Positions 16,922-25,638 of a stretch of DNA of 31,145 nt are shown in pieces. The notes beneath the pieces are model-generated. The model searched no databases. It had not been told where the DNA came from and saw only the letters and a program-made list of their open reading frames with translations. Source of the stretch: Oscillospiraceae bacterium (GTDB lineage Bacteria; Bacillota; Clostridia; Oscillospirales; Oscillospiraceae); NCBI GenBank assembly GCA_017435245.1, contig JAFSFK010000009.1, forward strand, positions 1 through 31,145. Reading direction: 5' to 3'. The position numbers were made by a program, and so were the translations under genes. Numbering within the stretch: the stretch's first letter is position 1; each line of letters begins with the position of its first letter.

Positions 16922-18895
16922 ATGAATAAAAAGCTTGGCAGACTTCTCAATCCCTCAATGGGAGCGTATTTTGTTGTATTGATCGCATTTTCCGTGGCAG
17001 CGGCACTGCTGCAGTATTTTATTCTGGCAGGTGCCACGCTGGTGGTTACGGCAGGCGTGTTTACCCTGTATATAGTGCTGCGTGCCCGCCGCCGCAGAGA
17101 ACTCAAGAACTATCTGGAAAACCATCTCAATGAACTGGAGCAGGGGACAGCGGTGGCACCCTTCCCCATGGTGGCTGTGCGGATGTCCGACAGTATGATC
17201 GTATACGCCAATGATCCCTTTATTCATCTGACCGGTTTTTCTGACAGATCCAAGGAACGGCAGATCCAGCAGTATCTGCCCGAATTCGGCTTGGACTGGC
17301 TGTCCTCCGGCAAGTCAGAGTATCCCTACGACGTGACGATTGATAAGCGCCGTTACCGGATCTACGGTACCACCATCCAGGCGGATGATCCCCAGCAGAC
17401 CTGGCTGGGCGTGCTGTATTTTACAGATTTGACAGAGCTCTACCAGATCCGGGATGAGTATATCCGTTCCCGTCCGGTGGTTTCCATCATTCTGGTAGAC
17501 AACTATGAGGAGCTGACCAAGAACCTGTCGGAAGGTGCTACCTCTGCTATGAATGCCCGGCTCAATGAGACCATCACCAACTGGACAGAGGGCTATCACG
17601 GCCTGCTGCGCCGTATGGAGCGCAACCGTTTCCTCTTCATTTTTGAAAAGAAAGACCTGAAGCAGGCCATTGGTGATAAATTCTCCCTGCTGGAGGATAT
17701 CCACGAGATCACCAGCCCCTCCGGCGTAGCGGCATCCATCTCCTTTGGTATCGGCGTGGATGCAGAGACCTTTGAGGAGGCATATGATTTTGCATCCCTG
17801 TCCATTGAGATGGCGCTGAGCCGTGGCGGTGACCAGGCGGTGATCAAGGACCGGGTGAATTTTGAGTTCTATGGCGGACGTACCCGGGAGTCCGAGCACC
17901 GCAGCAAGGTCCGTTCCCGTGTGACTGCCAATTCCTTGATGGAGCTCATCGGGCAGTCGAGCGAGGTCTTCATTATGGGCCACAAGAATGCGGACCTGGA
18001 TGCGCTGGGTGCGGCGATGGGTATCGCCTGCCTGTGCAGAAAGAAAAACAAACCCTTTGCCATCGTTCTGGACCTGCAGCGCAATGCGGCGGAAAAGCTG
18101 ATCGAGGAGATCCAGCAGGTGCCGGAATATAAGAATGCGTTTATCTCCGGCCAAGAGGCATTGCTGCGGTGCGATAATCGCTCTACTCTGGTCGTGGTGG
18201 ATACCAACCGTCCTGACCAAGTGGAGAATAAACATCTTTTGGAGGCGGTTCCCAAGGTCTGTGTGGTGGATCATCACCGCAGAGCGGCGGATTATATCAA
18301 GCCTGTGGTTGTAAATCTCCATGAGCCCTATGCCTCCTCTGCTGCGGAACTGGTGACAGAGCTGCTTGAGTACGCAGTGGAAAAGAAGGACGTGCTGCCC
18401 ATTGAGGCCAAGTCCTTGATGGCAGGTATTTTCCTGGACACCAAGAGCTTTAACGTCCGTACCGGCGAGCGTACCTTTGAGGCGGCGGCCTTCCTGCGCC
18501 AGCTGGGTGCGGATACGGTGGAGGTCAAAAAGCTGCTGCAGAACGATTTCCAGGATACCATCGCCAAGCATCAGATCATTAAATCCGCCCGGTTGTACCG
18601 CCAGGATCTGGCCATTGCGGCACTCAATTCCGCAACCTCCCGGACGCTGGCTGCCCAGGCGGCAGATGAGCTTTTGAATATTTCCGGTATTACGGCCTCC
18701 TTTGTGCTGTACCCGGATGGTGATCAGGTGGTCATATCTGCCCGTTCTATCGGTGATGCCAATGTGCAGATGATTCTGGAGCCTTTGGGCGGCGGCGGAA
18801 ATACCGCAACCGCAGGTGCCCAGATCAAGGACAGTACCGTCAAGGATGTGCTGGACCGCCTGGTGGATTCTATTGACAGATTTTATGAATTGTAA
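16922..18895 (+). CDS. gdpP: Cyclic-di-AMP phosphodiesterase GdpP (PAS, degenerate GGDEF, DHH-DHHA1)
   Basis: 657 residues, the usual GdpP length. It hydrolyses c-di-AMP to pApA, lowering a second messenger that controls K+ and osmotic balance. Order: two N-terminal membrane helices (about 15-30 and 35-55), a PAS-like domain (about 75-160), a degenerate GGDEF domain (about 170-315) without a recognisable GGDEF motif, a DHH domain (about 335-500) with GHKNADLDALG and the DHH triad at 450-452, and DHHA1 (about 575-657) with the GGGGNTATAGAQ segment. GGAGG lies upstream with a 10-base spacer. rplI follows by 12 bases; gdpP-rplI-dnaB is a conserved Firmicutes order. Confidence 0.96.
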   Translation: MNKKLGRLLNPSMGAYFVVLIAFSVAAALLQYFILAGATLVVTAGVFTLYIVLRARRRRELKNYLENHLNELEQGTAVAPFPMVAVRMSDSMIVYANDPFIHLTGFSDRSKERQIQQYLPEFGLDWLSSGKSEYPYDVTIDKRRYRIYGTTIQADDPQQTWLGVLYFTDLTELYQIRDEYIRSRPVVSIILVDNYEELTKNLSEGATSAMNARLNETITNWTEGYHGLLRRMERNRFLFIFEKKDLKQAIGDKFSLLEDIHEITSPSGVAASISFGIGVDAETFEEAYDFASLSIEMALSRGGDQAVIKDRVNFEFYGGRTRESEHRSKVRSRVTANSLMELIGQSSEVFIMGHKNADLDALGAAMGIACLCRKKNKPFAIVLDLQRNAAEKLIEEIQQVPEYKNAFISGQEALLRCDNRSTLVVVDTNRPDQVENKHLLEAVPKVCVVDHHRRAADYIKPVVVNLHEPYASSAAELVTELLEYAVEKKDVLPIEAKSLMAGIFLDTKSFNVRTGERTFEAAAFLRQLGADTVEVKKLLQNDFQDTIAKHQIIKSARLYRQDLAIAALNSATSRTLAAQAADELLNISGITASFVLYPDGDQVVISARSIGDANVQMILEPLGGGGNTATAGAQIKDSTVKDVLDRLVDSIDRFYEL

Positions 18896-18907
18896 GGAGA
18901 AGATATT

Positions 18908-19354
18908 ATGAAGGTTATTTTGCTGCAGGATGTAAAAGGTAAGGGCAAGAAGGGTCAGATGATCGAGGTCTCTGACGGCTATGCCAGAAACTATATGCTG
19001 CCCCGGAAGATCGCCGTGGAGGCAACTGCCGATGCGGTGAACACGATGCGTATGAACGACAAGGCGGCTGCCGAAAAGGCTGCCAAGGAGCGTGCTGAGG
19101 CTCTGGAAATTTCCAAGAAGCTGCGCCAGATGACTCTGGTGGTCACCGCTAAGGGCGGCGGCGCAGGCAGACTCTTTGGCTCTGTTACCAACCAGGAGAT
19201 CGCCGATGCCCTGGCAAAGAATAGCGGTATTAAGCTGGATAAGCGCAAGATCGTTATCTCTGACCCCATCAAGAACGTCGGTACCTACACCGTCCAGTGC
19301 AAGCTGGGCTATGAGATCACTGCGCCTCTGAGCGTGAAGATCGAGGAAGCCTGA
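18908..19354 (+). CDS. rplI: 50S ribosomal protein L9
   Basis: 148 residues. It binds 23S rRNA at the base of the L1 stalk. The N-terminal domain [32 protein letters not shown] is the family signature. A long charged helix (about 40-78, alanine, lysine and glutamate rich) links it to the C-terminal domain with [27 protein letters not shown] precedes the ATG by 8 bases. The gene is followed by repeat element 3 rather than directly by dnaB. Confidence 0.97.
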   Translation: MKVILLQDVKGKGKKGQMIEVSDGYARNYMLPRKIAVEATADAVNTMRMNDKAAAEKAAKERAEALEISKKLRQMTLVVTAKGGGAGRLFGSVTNQEIADALAKNSGIKLDKRKIVISDPIKNVGTYTVQCKLGYEITAPLSVKIEEA

Positions 19355-19361
19355 CATATAG

Positions 19362-19567
19362 ATTCCGGTTTGCCGAGCAGTTGGATAGAACCTGTAGGGG
19401 CGGATATTATCCGCCCGGTGGTTTTGCAAAACAAAACCATATCGCCGAAGGCGATCATATATGATTTCCTTCGGAAATCCCAATAATTTGCACACAAATT
19501 ATTGGGCGGGCGATTGATAATCGCCCCTACAATTCTTATCGAAAACTGCTCGACAAACCGGAATTTG
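19362..19567. repeat. Palindromic repeat element 3 (GTAG-headed REP pair) in common outer arms
   Basis: Outer arms at 19362-19382 (ATTCCGGTTTGCCGAGCAGT) and 19544-19567 match as inverted repeats at about 20 of 21 positions. Inside, GTAG plus the 9-base stem GGGCGGATA-T-TATCCGCCC lies at 19394-19417 on the plus strand. The minus-strand partner at 19508-19530 is GTAG plus GGGCGATT-ATC-AATCGCCC. The centre adds further palindromes (GGTTTTG-CAAAACAAAACC; TCGCC-GAAGGCGA; CCAATAATTTG-CACACAAATTATTGG). The plus-strand REP is identical over 24 bases to one inside the RAYT gene (30447-30470). The element occupies nearly all of the 244-base rplI-dnaB gap and would be transcribed as a large hairpin. Confidence 0.85.
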
Positions 19568-19598
19568 GAAAACAGATTATGGAAAAAGGGGAGAAAGT

Positions 19599-20936
19599 AT
19601 GGACGAAGAATTGCTGAGTAAGCAGGCGCCGCAATCGCTGGAGGCGGAGCAGGCCCTTTTGGGCTCTATTCTCATTGACAGCCGGTGCGTCACCGATGTG
19701 ATCGGCTTGGTGCAGGCGGAGGATTTTTATCTGAAGCAGAACCGGCAGATCTTTGAGGCTGTGTACACCATGTTCAATTTCTCCCAGACCATCGATCCGG
19801 TGACGGTGCTGGAGAAGCTGCGGGAGCTGGGGTATTACCAGGATAACACCCGGGACTACATTATGCAGCTGATGCAGATCACTCCCACCGCAGCCAATGC
19901 GGTACGCTACGCAAATATCGTCCGGGAAAAGGCGATGCTTCGTGGCTTGGGGGATGCATCCACCGAGATCTCTGAGATGGTCTATTCCCAGAAGGGAACC
20001 CCTTCCCAGATCCTGGAGGTTGCGGAGAAGAAGATCTATGCCCTGCGTAAGGGAGAGCGTACCGAGACCCTGGAGCATATCGGCGTGACGCTGCACCGGG
20101 TCTTTGATAACCTGACGGAACTGAGCATGTCCGATTCCGCCATTCCCGGATTGTCTACGGGTATGCGGGACCTGGACAAACAGATCAACGGTCTGAATAA
20201 GTCTGATCTGGTACTGCTGGCTGCCCGTCCGGCAATGGGTAAGACTGCTTTCGCCCTGAATGTGGGATTGAATGTGGCGAAAAAATATGATAAGACCGTG
20301 GCTATGTTCTCCCTGGAAATGTCCCGGGAGCAGCTGGCAATGCGTCTGTTATCCATCGAAAGCTTCGTCGATGGCAATAAGCTGGTGACCGGTAAGCTTT
20401 CCGAAGAGGAGTGGAGCAAGATCAGCATGGCCGCCGGTGCCCTCAGCCAGACGGATATCCGTGTGGACGACAATCCTGCTATCACTGTGGCGGAGATGAA
20501 TGCCAAGTGCCGCCGGGTGGAGAATCTGGGCCTTGTGATCATTGACTACCTGCAGCTGATGAACGGTTCCGGCTACGGCAAGGGCGGCGACAGCCGTGTT
20601 AACGTGGTCAGTGAGATCTCCCGAAGCCTGAAAATTATGGCAAAGGAACTCAATGTCCCTGTGGTGTGTCTGAGCCAGCTGTCCCGTGGTCCGGAAAGCC
20701 GTCCCAACAAGCGGCCTATGCTTTCTGACCTCCGGGAATCCGGTGCTATTGAGCAGGATGCGGATGCGGTCCTGTTTTTGTACCGTGACGAATACTATAA
20801 TGAAAATTCCGAGGATAAGGGAATTGCGGAGTGTATCGTAGCCAAGAACCGCCACGGCGAAGTGGGTACGGTGAAACTGCAGTGGATTCCCCAATATCAG
20901 ACCTTTGCCGATCGGGAGTGGAAGCATGCTGAATAA
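19599..20936 (+). CDS. dnaB: Replicative DNA helicase DnaB
   Basis: 445 residues, normal for DnaB (DnaC in Bacillus naming). It is the hexameric helicase that unwinds DNA at the fork and recruits primase. The N-terminal collar domain starts PQSLEAEQALLGSILID. The RecA-like C-terminal domain has Walker A ARPAMGKTAF (K215), the FSLEMSREQLAMRLL segment, Walker B LVIIDYLQLM, and the LSQLSRGPESR and LRESGAIEQDAD motifs. GGGGAG precedes ATG 19599 by 5 bases. It overlaps tilS by 11 bases. No intein or insertion is visible. Confidence 0.97.
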   Translation: MDEELLSKQAPQSLEAEQALLGSILIDSRCVTDVIGLVQAEDFYLKQNRQIFEAVYTMFNFSQTIDPVTVLEKLRELGYYQDNTRDYIMQLMQITPTAANAVRYANIVREKAMLRGLGDASTEISEMVYSQKGTPSQILEVAEKKIYALRKGERTETLEHIGVTLHRVFDNLTELSMSDSAIPGLSTGMRDLDKQINGLNKSDLVLLAARPAMGKTAFALNVGLNVAKKYDKTVAMFSLEMSREQLAMRLLSIESFVDGNKLVTGKLSEEEWSKISMAAGALSQTDIRVDDNPAITVAEMNAKCRRVENLGLVIIDYLQLMNGSGYGKGGDSRVNVVSEISRSLKIMAKELNVPVVCLSQLSRGPESRPNKRPMLSDLRESGAIEQDADAVLFLYRDEYYNENSEDKGIAECIVAKNRHGEVGTVKLQWIPQYQTFADREWKHAE

Positions 20937-22194
20937 GCTTTGCGCCTTTGCCCGGCGATATGATATGCTTTTGCCCGGAGAAGAAGTGGTTTGCGCCGTT
21001 TCAGGCGGAGCCGATTCCGTTGCGCTGCTGTTTGCGTTATATCTTTTGAAGGATAAGCTTGGCATCCGGCTCGCTGCGGCCCATTTTAACCACGGACTGC
21101 GGGGAGAGGAATCGGACCGGGATGAAGCGTTTGTCCGGGAGCTTTGTCAGCGTTATGACATCCCTCTGCATTGCGGCAGAGGTGCTGTGACGGCTGGTAA
21201 AAAAGGCCTGGAAGCGGCTGCCCGGGATGCCCGGTATGCTTTTTTAAAAAGCCTTCCCGGCAAGATCGCCACAGCCCACACAGCCGATGACAACGCCGAA
21301 ACGGTGCTGATGCACCTGGTGCGGGGTACGGGACTGAAGGGTTTGGGCGGTATCGCACCGGTAAACGGCAGACTGATCCGTCCGCTGCTGCTGGTTACCC
21401 GGGAGGACGTCCTGGCATTTATCGAAGAATACAATCTTAGCTATGTTACCGACAGCTCCAACAATACCGATGCCTTTCTGCGCAACCGACTGCGCCATAA
21501 GGTAATGCCTCTGCTGGTGCAGGAGAACCCCCGGCTGGCGGAGAATCTGTCCCGGATGGCGCTGCATCTGCGCTTGGATGAGGATGCACTTTCCCAAGGT
21601 GCGGAAAACCATATTGAAGAGCTGAAAGCAATGCACCCGGCAAGCCGGAACCGTGCACTGGCGGCTTTCTTGGAGGAGGCCGGTGTGAAGGAGCCGGATT
21701 CTGAGCATATTGCTCTGGCAGAAAGTCTGGTGTTTTCCCAGAGACCCTCTGCCAAAGCGGATTTCCCCGGCGGTGTTACGATATGCCGCAATTATGGCAA
21801 GCTGGAACGCTGTGACGGGCAACCCGGACTGAAAACCGTGGTGCTGAACTGCCCCGGTGTGACGCAGATCCCGGAGCTGGGATTGCAGGTGCGCTGTGTG
21901 CTGGAAAAACAGCCGGAAAGTGAAAGCTGCTTTACAGTAGCTCCGGCAGGACAGATGGTGCTGCGCTCCCGGATGTCCGGAGATGAGATGCGGCTGCACG
22001 GCGGTACAAAAAGCCTGAAAAAACTGTTTATCGACAAAAAGATCCCTGCAGCCCGGCGTGACCGGATCCCGGTCGTCGTGGACGATGCGGGCGTTCTTGG
22101 CGTGTACGGCGTTGGCGCCAATCGGGAGCGGATCCCTGCAGATAATTCCGGCGTGACGGTGATCTTTGAGCCGATCCCGCATTCCGGTGAATAA
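20926..22194 (+). CDS. tilS: tRNA(Ile)-lysidine synthetase
   Basis: 422 residues. It modifies C34 of the CAU-anticodon tRNA-Ile to lysidine using ATP and lysine, so that AUA codons are read. The N-terminal PP-loop ATPase domain has SGGADS (26-31), AAHFNHGLRGEES, TAHTADDNAETVLMHLVRGTG and the DSSNNTDAFLRNRLRH region. The C-terminal part contains the TilS substrate domain and a final domain ending with RDRIPVVVDDAGVLGVYGVG. ATG 20926 is used because GGGAG lies upstream within dnaB. The tilS-hpt-ftsH order that follows is highly conserved in Firmicutes. Confidence 0.95.
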   Translation: MLNKLCAFARRYDMLLPGEEVVCAVSGGADSVALLFALYLLKDKLGIRLAAAHFNHGLRGEESDRDEAFVRELCQRYDIPLHCGRGAVTAGKKGLEAAARDARYAFLKSLPGKIATAHTADDNAETVLMHLVRGTGLKGLGGIAPVNGRLIRPLLLVTREDVLAFIEEYNLSYVTDSSNNTDAFLRNRLRHKVMPLLVQENPRLAENLSRMALHLRLDEDALSQGAENHIEELKAMHPASRNRALAAFLEEAGVKEPDSEHIALAESLVFSQRPSAKADFPGGVTICRNYGKLERCDGQPGLKTVVLNCPGVTQIPELGLQVRCVLEKQPESESCFTVAPAGQMVLRSRMSGDEMRLHGGTKSLKKLFIDKKIPAARRDRIPVVVDDAGVLGVYGVGANRERIPADNSGVTVIFEPIPHSGE

Positions 22195-22222
22195 AAAGAA
22201 AAGAATAATGGGAGGATTCCAA

Positions 22223-22762
22223 GTGATTAATGATATTAAGGAAATTCTGATCAGTGAGGAGCAGATCCAGGCCAAGGTCAAGGAACTGGCAGCGCAGATC
22301 AGCCGGGAGTATGCCGGTAAAGACCCTGTTTTTATTGGTGTTCTCAAGGGCGTGGTGATCTTCTTTGCGGATATGGTCCGCAATGTGGATATTCCCTGCC
22401 AGATCGATTTTATGAGCATCTCTTCCTACAGCGGCACGACCACCACAGGAAGAACGGAGATCCGCAAGGATGTATCCGTGGATATCAAAGACCGCCACGT
22501 GATCATTCTGGAGGATATTTTCGACACCGGCACATCCCTGACCTTTACGGTGAACCACCTGCTGAACAAACAGCCTGCATCCCTGAAGGTCTGCACTTTC
22601 CTGGATAAGCCTGACCGCAGAAGACCGGGCGTTACTCTGAAGCCGGATTATGTGGGTTATACGATCCCCAATGAATTTGTGGTGGGTTACGGCCTGGACT
22701 TTAACGAGCATTACCGGAATCTTCCCTATGTGGGCATTTTGAAGCCGGAACTGTATGAATAA
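22223..22762 (+). CDS. hpt: Hypoxanthine phosphoribosyltransferase
   Basis: 179 residues. It salvages hypoxanthine and guanine to IMP and GMP with PRPP. The PRPP-binding motif is HVIILEDIFDTGTSLTFT. Other family segments are VFIGVLKGVVIFFADM, the flexible loop SSYSGTTTTGR and the base-binding region PDYVGYTIPNEFVVGYGLDF. The start is GTG 22223, because GGGAGG lies 7 bases upstream; an ATG at 22208 overlaps that site and would be a poor start. The gene sits between tilS and ftsH as in other Firmicutes. Confidence 0.95.
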   Translation: MINDIKEILISEEQIQAKVKELAAQISREYAGKDPVFIGVLKGVVIFFADMVRNVDIPCQIDFMSISSYSGTTTTGRTEIRKDVSVDIKDRHVIILEDIFDTGTSLTFTVNHLLNKQPASLKVCTFLDKPDRRRPGVTLKPDYVGYTIPNEFVVGYGLDFNEHYRNLPYVGILKPELYE

Positions 22763-22780
22763 CTAAGGAGAACCCAAAAT

Positions 22781-24649
22781 TTGAAAAATCGCAAAATTAT
22801 TACCGTAATTCTCTATGTAGCAGTGCTGGCGCTGCTGTTTTCCTGGATGCTGGGACTGTTTGATGCGGGAAAGAAGACCCTGGAGTATTCCCAGGTGGTA
22901 AAGTTTTTTCAGCAGGAGCAGGTACGCAGCTTTACCGTAGAGGGTGAGTACATCAAAATGAAGCTCTATGAGCCATACGATGGCAGCACCCAGGTGGGGA
23001 CCACCCTGGCGCAGCCGGAGCTGTTCCGCCAGGAGATGTGGGAACTGATCCAGCAGCAGGCAGAAGCCGGTATTCTGGAGAGCTATCATTTCCTGCCGGC
23101 GGAGGAGCTGTCTCCCTACGACTATATCCTGCCCATTATCCTTGCCGGACTGGTATTGCTGCTGGTGTGGATGCTGATCATGGGCCGTGCCAACAATAAT
23201 AACCCTATGGCCAACTTCGGCAAGGCCCGTACTCAGAAGGGACTGGGCGGCAGTAAGGTCACCTTTGAGGATGTGGCCGGTGTGGAGGAGGAGAAAGAGG
23301 AACTGCAGGAAGTGGTGGATTTTCTCCGCAACCCGGAAAAGTATACCGCCATCGGCGCCAAGATCCCCCACGGCATTCTGCTCTCCGGTGCTCCCGGTAC
23401 CGGTAAGACCCTCCTTGCCCGTGCGGTGGCGGGAGAGGCGGATGCCCAGTTCTTGTCTATCTCCGGTTCCGATTTTATGGAGATGTATGTGGGCGTGGGT
23501 GCCAGCCGTGTGCGTGACCTGTTCGATCAGGCGAAAAAGACAGCACCTGCCATTATTTTTATCGATGAGATCGACGCTGTGGGCCGTAAGCGTGGCTCCG
23601 GTTTGGGCGGCGGTCACGATGAGCGTGAGCAGACTCTGAACCAGCTGCTGGTGGAAATGGACGGCTTCAGCCGTACCGAGGGCGTCATCGTGCTGGCGGC
23701 TACCAACCGTCCTGATATTCTGGATCCTGCCCTGCTGCGCCCCGGCCGTTTTGACCGGCAGATCCACGTCAGTAGACCCGATGTGAAGGGGCGGGAGGAG
23801 ATCCTCAAGGTCCACGCAAAGGGTAAGAAGCTGGATGCTTCTGTGGACCTGAAAACCATTGCCCGGGCAACCACCGGCTTTACCGGTGCGGATCTGAGCA
23901 ACCTGCTCAATGAAGCGGCAATTATGGCTGCCCGTGGAAACCGGCCTGTGCTGACGATGCAGGACCTGAATGACGCAATGATGAAGATCATTGCAGGCCC
24001 TGAAAAGCGCAGCCACATTCGTCAGCGCAAGGACCTGCGGTTGACTGCCATTCACGAGGCCGGTCACGCCATTGCAATGTACCGTCTGCCCACGCAGGAT
24101 GAAGTCCGTCAGATCACCATCATTCCCCGGGGCAGATCCCTGGGTGCCACCTGGCATATGCCCAAGGATGATTCTTCCAATCTGACCCGGAACGAGATGT
24201 ACGAGGAGATCGTCAGTCTGTTGGGTGGACGTGTGGCGGAGGACCTGTTTGTAGGTGATATCTCTGTAGGTGCGTCCAATGATATCGACCGTGCCTCTAA
24301 GTTGGCACGGGATATGGTGGCTCGCTATGGTATGAACGACAAGCTGGGTACGGTATCCTATACCGGCGGCGATGAGCTGTTTATCGGCAGAGATTACCAG
24401 AGCACCAAGAGCTACTCTGAGAAGGTGGCAGGCACCATCGATGATGAGGTCAAGCTTCTCAGCGACAAAGCCTATGCCCACTGTACGCAGATCCTGAAGG
24501 ACAATGAGCAGAAGCTGTGGCAGGTGGTGGAATTTTTGTTGGAGCATGAGTCTATGACCGGTGCCCAGTTTGCCCAGTGTATGGAGGGCAAGCCCATCCA
24601 GGGCGGCTCCGATACGGCGATGTTCGATGAGTTTTCCGAAGAAGAATGA
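22781..24649 (+). CDS. ftsH: ATP-dependent zinc metalloprotease FtsH
   Basis: 622 residues. It is a membrane-anchored hexameric AAA+ protease that degrades misfolded and regulatory membrane proteins. There are two membrane helices (about 5-23 and 111-131) around an extracytoplasmic domain. The AAA module has Walker A GAPGTGKT (203-210), Walker [12 protein letters not shown], and a second region of homology ending [11 protein letters not shown]. The protease domain has the zinc motif HEAGH (425-429). The start is TTG 22781 with AAGGAG 10 bases upstream; no better ATG lies nearby, and [13 protein letters not shown] is a natural N-terminus. It is the last gene of the gdpP operon. Confidence 0.96.
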   Translation: MKNRKIITVILYVAVLALLFSWMLGLFDAGKKTLEYSQVVKFFQQEQVRSFTVEGEYIKMKLYEPYDGSTQVGTTLAQPELFRQEMWELIQQQAEAGILESYHFLPAEELSPYDYILPIILAGLVLLLVWMLIMGRANNNNPMANFGKARTQKGLGGSKVTFEDVAGVEEEKEELQEVVDFLRNPEKYTAIGAKIPHGILLSGAPGTGKTLLARAVAGEADAQFLSISGSDFMEMYVGVGASRVRDLFDQAKKTAPAIIFIDEIDAVGRKRGSGLGGGHDEREQTLNQLLVEMDGFSRTEGVIVLAATNRPDILDPALLRPGRFDRQIHVSRPDVKGREEILKVHAKGKKLDASVDLKTIARATTGFTGADLSNLLNEAAIMAARGNRPVLTMQDLNDAMMKIIAGPEKRSHIRQRKDLRLTAIHEAGHAIAMYRLPTQDEVRQITIIPRGRSLGATWHMPKDDSSNLTRNEMYEEIVSLLGGRVAEDLFVGDISVGASNDIDRASKLARDMVARYGMNDKLGTVSYTGGDELFIGRDYQSTKSYSEKVAGTIDDEVKLLSDKAYAHCTQILKDNEQKLWQVVEFLLEHESMTGAQFAQCMEGKPIQGGSDTAMFDEFSEEE

Positions 24650-24652
24650 GTG

Positions 24653-24683
24653 AAAAGCAGCGGATCAAAGATCCGCTGCTTTT
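24653..24683 (+). terminator. Rho-independent terminator of the gdpP-ftsH operon
   Basis: Perfect 14-base stem: AAAAGCAGCGGATC (24653-24666), loop AAA, complement at 24670-24683 ending in TTTT. It starts 3 bases after the ftsH stop. Confidence 0.85.
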
Positions 24684-24690
24684 GCGTATA

Positions 24691-24902
24691 AATACCAGTT
24701 TATCGAGCAGTTGCGACACTCCGCCAAAGGCCCCCTTGTGTAAAGGGGGCTGTCGAAAATCTTTGATTTTCGACTGGGGGATTGTCAAAAACCGTTAATT
24801 TACAACCCCTCCGTCTGAAATCACAGATTTCAGACACCTCCCCTTACACAGGGGCGGCTTTGGATTGTGCACCTAACAAACAGCTCGATAAACTGGAATT
24901 TG
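24691..24902. repeat. Palindromic repeat element 4 (CCCCCTT hairpin type) in common outer arms
   Basis: Outer arms lie at 24691-24713 (ACCAGTTTATCGAGCAGTTG) and 24881-24902 (CAGCTCGATAAACTGGAATT). The left inner unit at 24724-24754 contains GCCCCCTT-GTGTA-AAGGGGGC. The right inner unit at about 24835-24864 contains CTCCCCTTACACAGGGGCGG and ends in GCTTTGG. A central palindrome is TCTGAAATCACAGATTTCAGA. It is the same family as element 1 (1499-1724), with diverged sequence but the same order of parts. The 341-base gap 24650-24990 holds this element, the terminator before it and a promoter after it, and no gene. Confidence 0.8.
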
Positions 24903-24933
24903 AAGAGGCTTTGGGGGGCAATTGATTTGGTTA

Positions 24934-24962
24934 TTGAAATGTTCACAATTTTCTGGTAAAAT
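24934..24962 (+). promoter_or_regulatory. Sigma-A promoter of the seven-gene XRE operon
   Basis: TTGAAA (24934-24939), 17-base spacer, TAAAAT (24957-24962). It lies 28 bases upstream of the first start codon (24991) and 32 bases after repeat element 4. Confidence 0.7.
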
Positions 24963-24990
24963 GAACAAAACTATGTGCTGGAGGCAAAAT

Positions 24991-25638
24991 ATGAACGACG
25001 AGAAGCTGAAGGATCAACTCGGCGCAAATATTGTAATGTACCGTAAGCGCAATGGCCTTACCCAGGCTGGCTTGGCGGAAAAACTGAACTATTCGGATAA
25101 AGCTGTATCCAAGTGGGAGCGGGGAGAGTCTATGCCGGATGTGCTGACCCTGGTCCAACTGGCAGAGCTGTTTGATATTACAGTCAATGACCTGCTTTCA
25201 GACCCGGATGCTCTGCCGGAGACCACCGGCAAGGTGGAAAAGGTAATGGAGATGGCAGTGGAGAGAGCAACCAAGAATAAAGCCAATAAACGTAGTATTT
25301 TGGGTCTTTCCTCTCTGTGCGTATGGTTTGTGGCACTGTTTTTATTTGTTGTGATCTCTTCGCTGGATGTTCCCAAAAGCTGGATCGCTTTTATCTATGC
25401 CATTCCGGCTGATGCCATCGTCCGGCTGAGCCTGCGCTCTGCCTGGCACGATTTCCGGTGGAATAAGCTGCTGGTATCCATCATTGTATGGGGTGGCCTT
25501 CTGAGCATTTATTTGACGCTGCTGCTGTTTTTCTCTTTGAACATCTGGAAATTATTCCTTTTGGGAATTCCCGGACAGTTGGCGGTATTCCTGGCATTTC
25601 GAATCAAAAATCCCCGGAAGGAGGATAAAAATGGATAA
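24991..25638 (+). CDS. XRE-family helix-turn-helix regulator with C-terminal membrane domain
   Basis: 215 residues. The N-terminal HTH_XRE domain (about 8-65) contains YRKRNGLTQAGLAEKLNYSD and KAVSKWERGESMPDVLTLV, a clear DNA-binding fold. After a charged linker, about four hydrophobic helices occupy residues 105-207 (ILGLSSLCVWFVALFLFVVI and following), so the DNA-binding domain would be held at the inner face of the membrane. ATG 24991 has GGAGG 6 bases upstream; ATG 24961 overlaps the -10 box and is rejected. The gene overlaps the next by 8 bases. Regulators at the head of an operon often control it, which is inference here. The signal sensed is unknown. Confidence 0.9.
   Translation: MNDEKLKDQLGANIVMYRKRNGLTQAGLAEKLNYSDKAVSKWERGESMPDVLTLVQLAELFDITVNDLLSDPDALPETTGKVEKVMEMAVERATKNKANKRSILGLSSLCVWFVALFLFVVISSLDVPKSWIAFIYAIPADAIVRLSLRSAWHDFRWNKLLVSIIVWGGLLSIYLTLLLFFSLNIWKLFLLGIPGQLAVFLAFRIKNPRKEDKNG

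Noticed and set aside
17315..19495. Long minus-strand frame (726 codons) opposite gdpP and rplI
   Set aside because: Shadow of two well-identified genes; its sequence shows no domain and crosses a gene boundary and a repeat.
1499..24902. CRISPR array or tRNA-like interpretation of the repeated palindromes
   Set aside because: Copies are dispersed kilobases apart with no regular spacers, and no cloverleaf or CCA pattern is visible.
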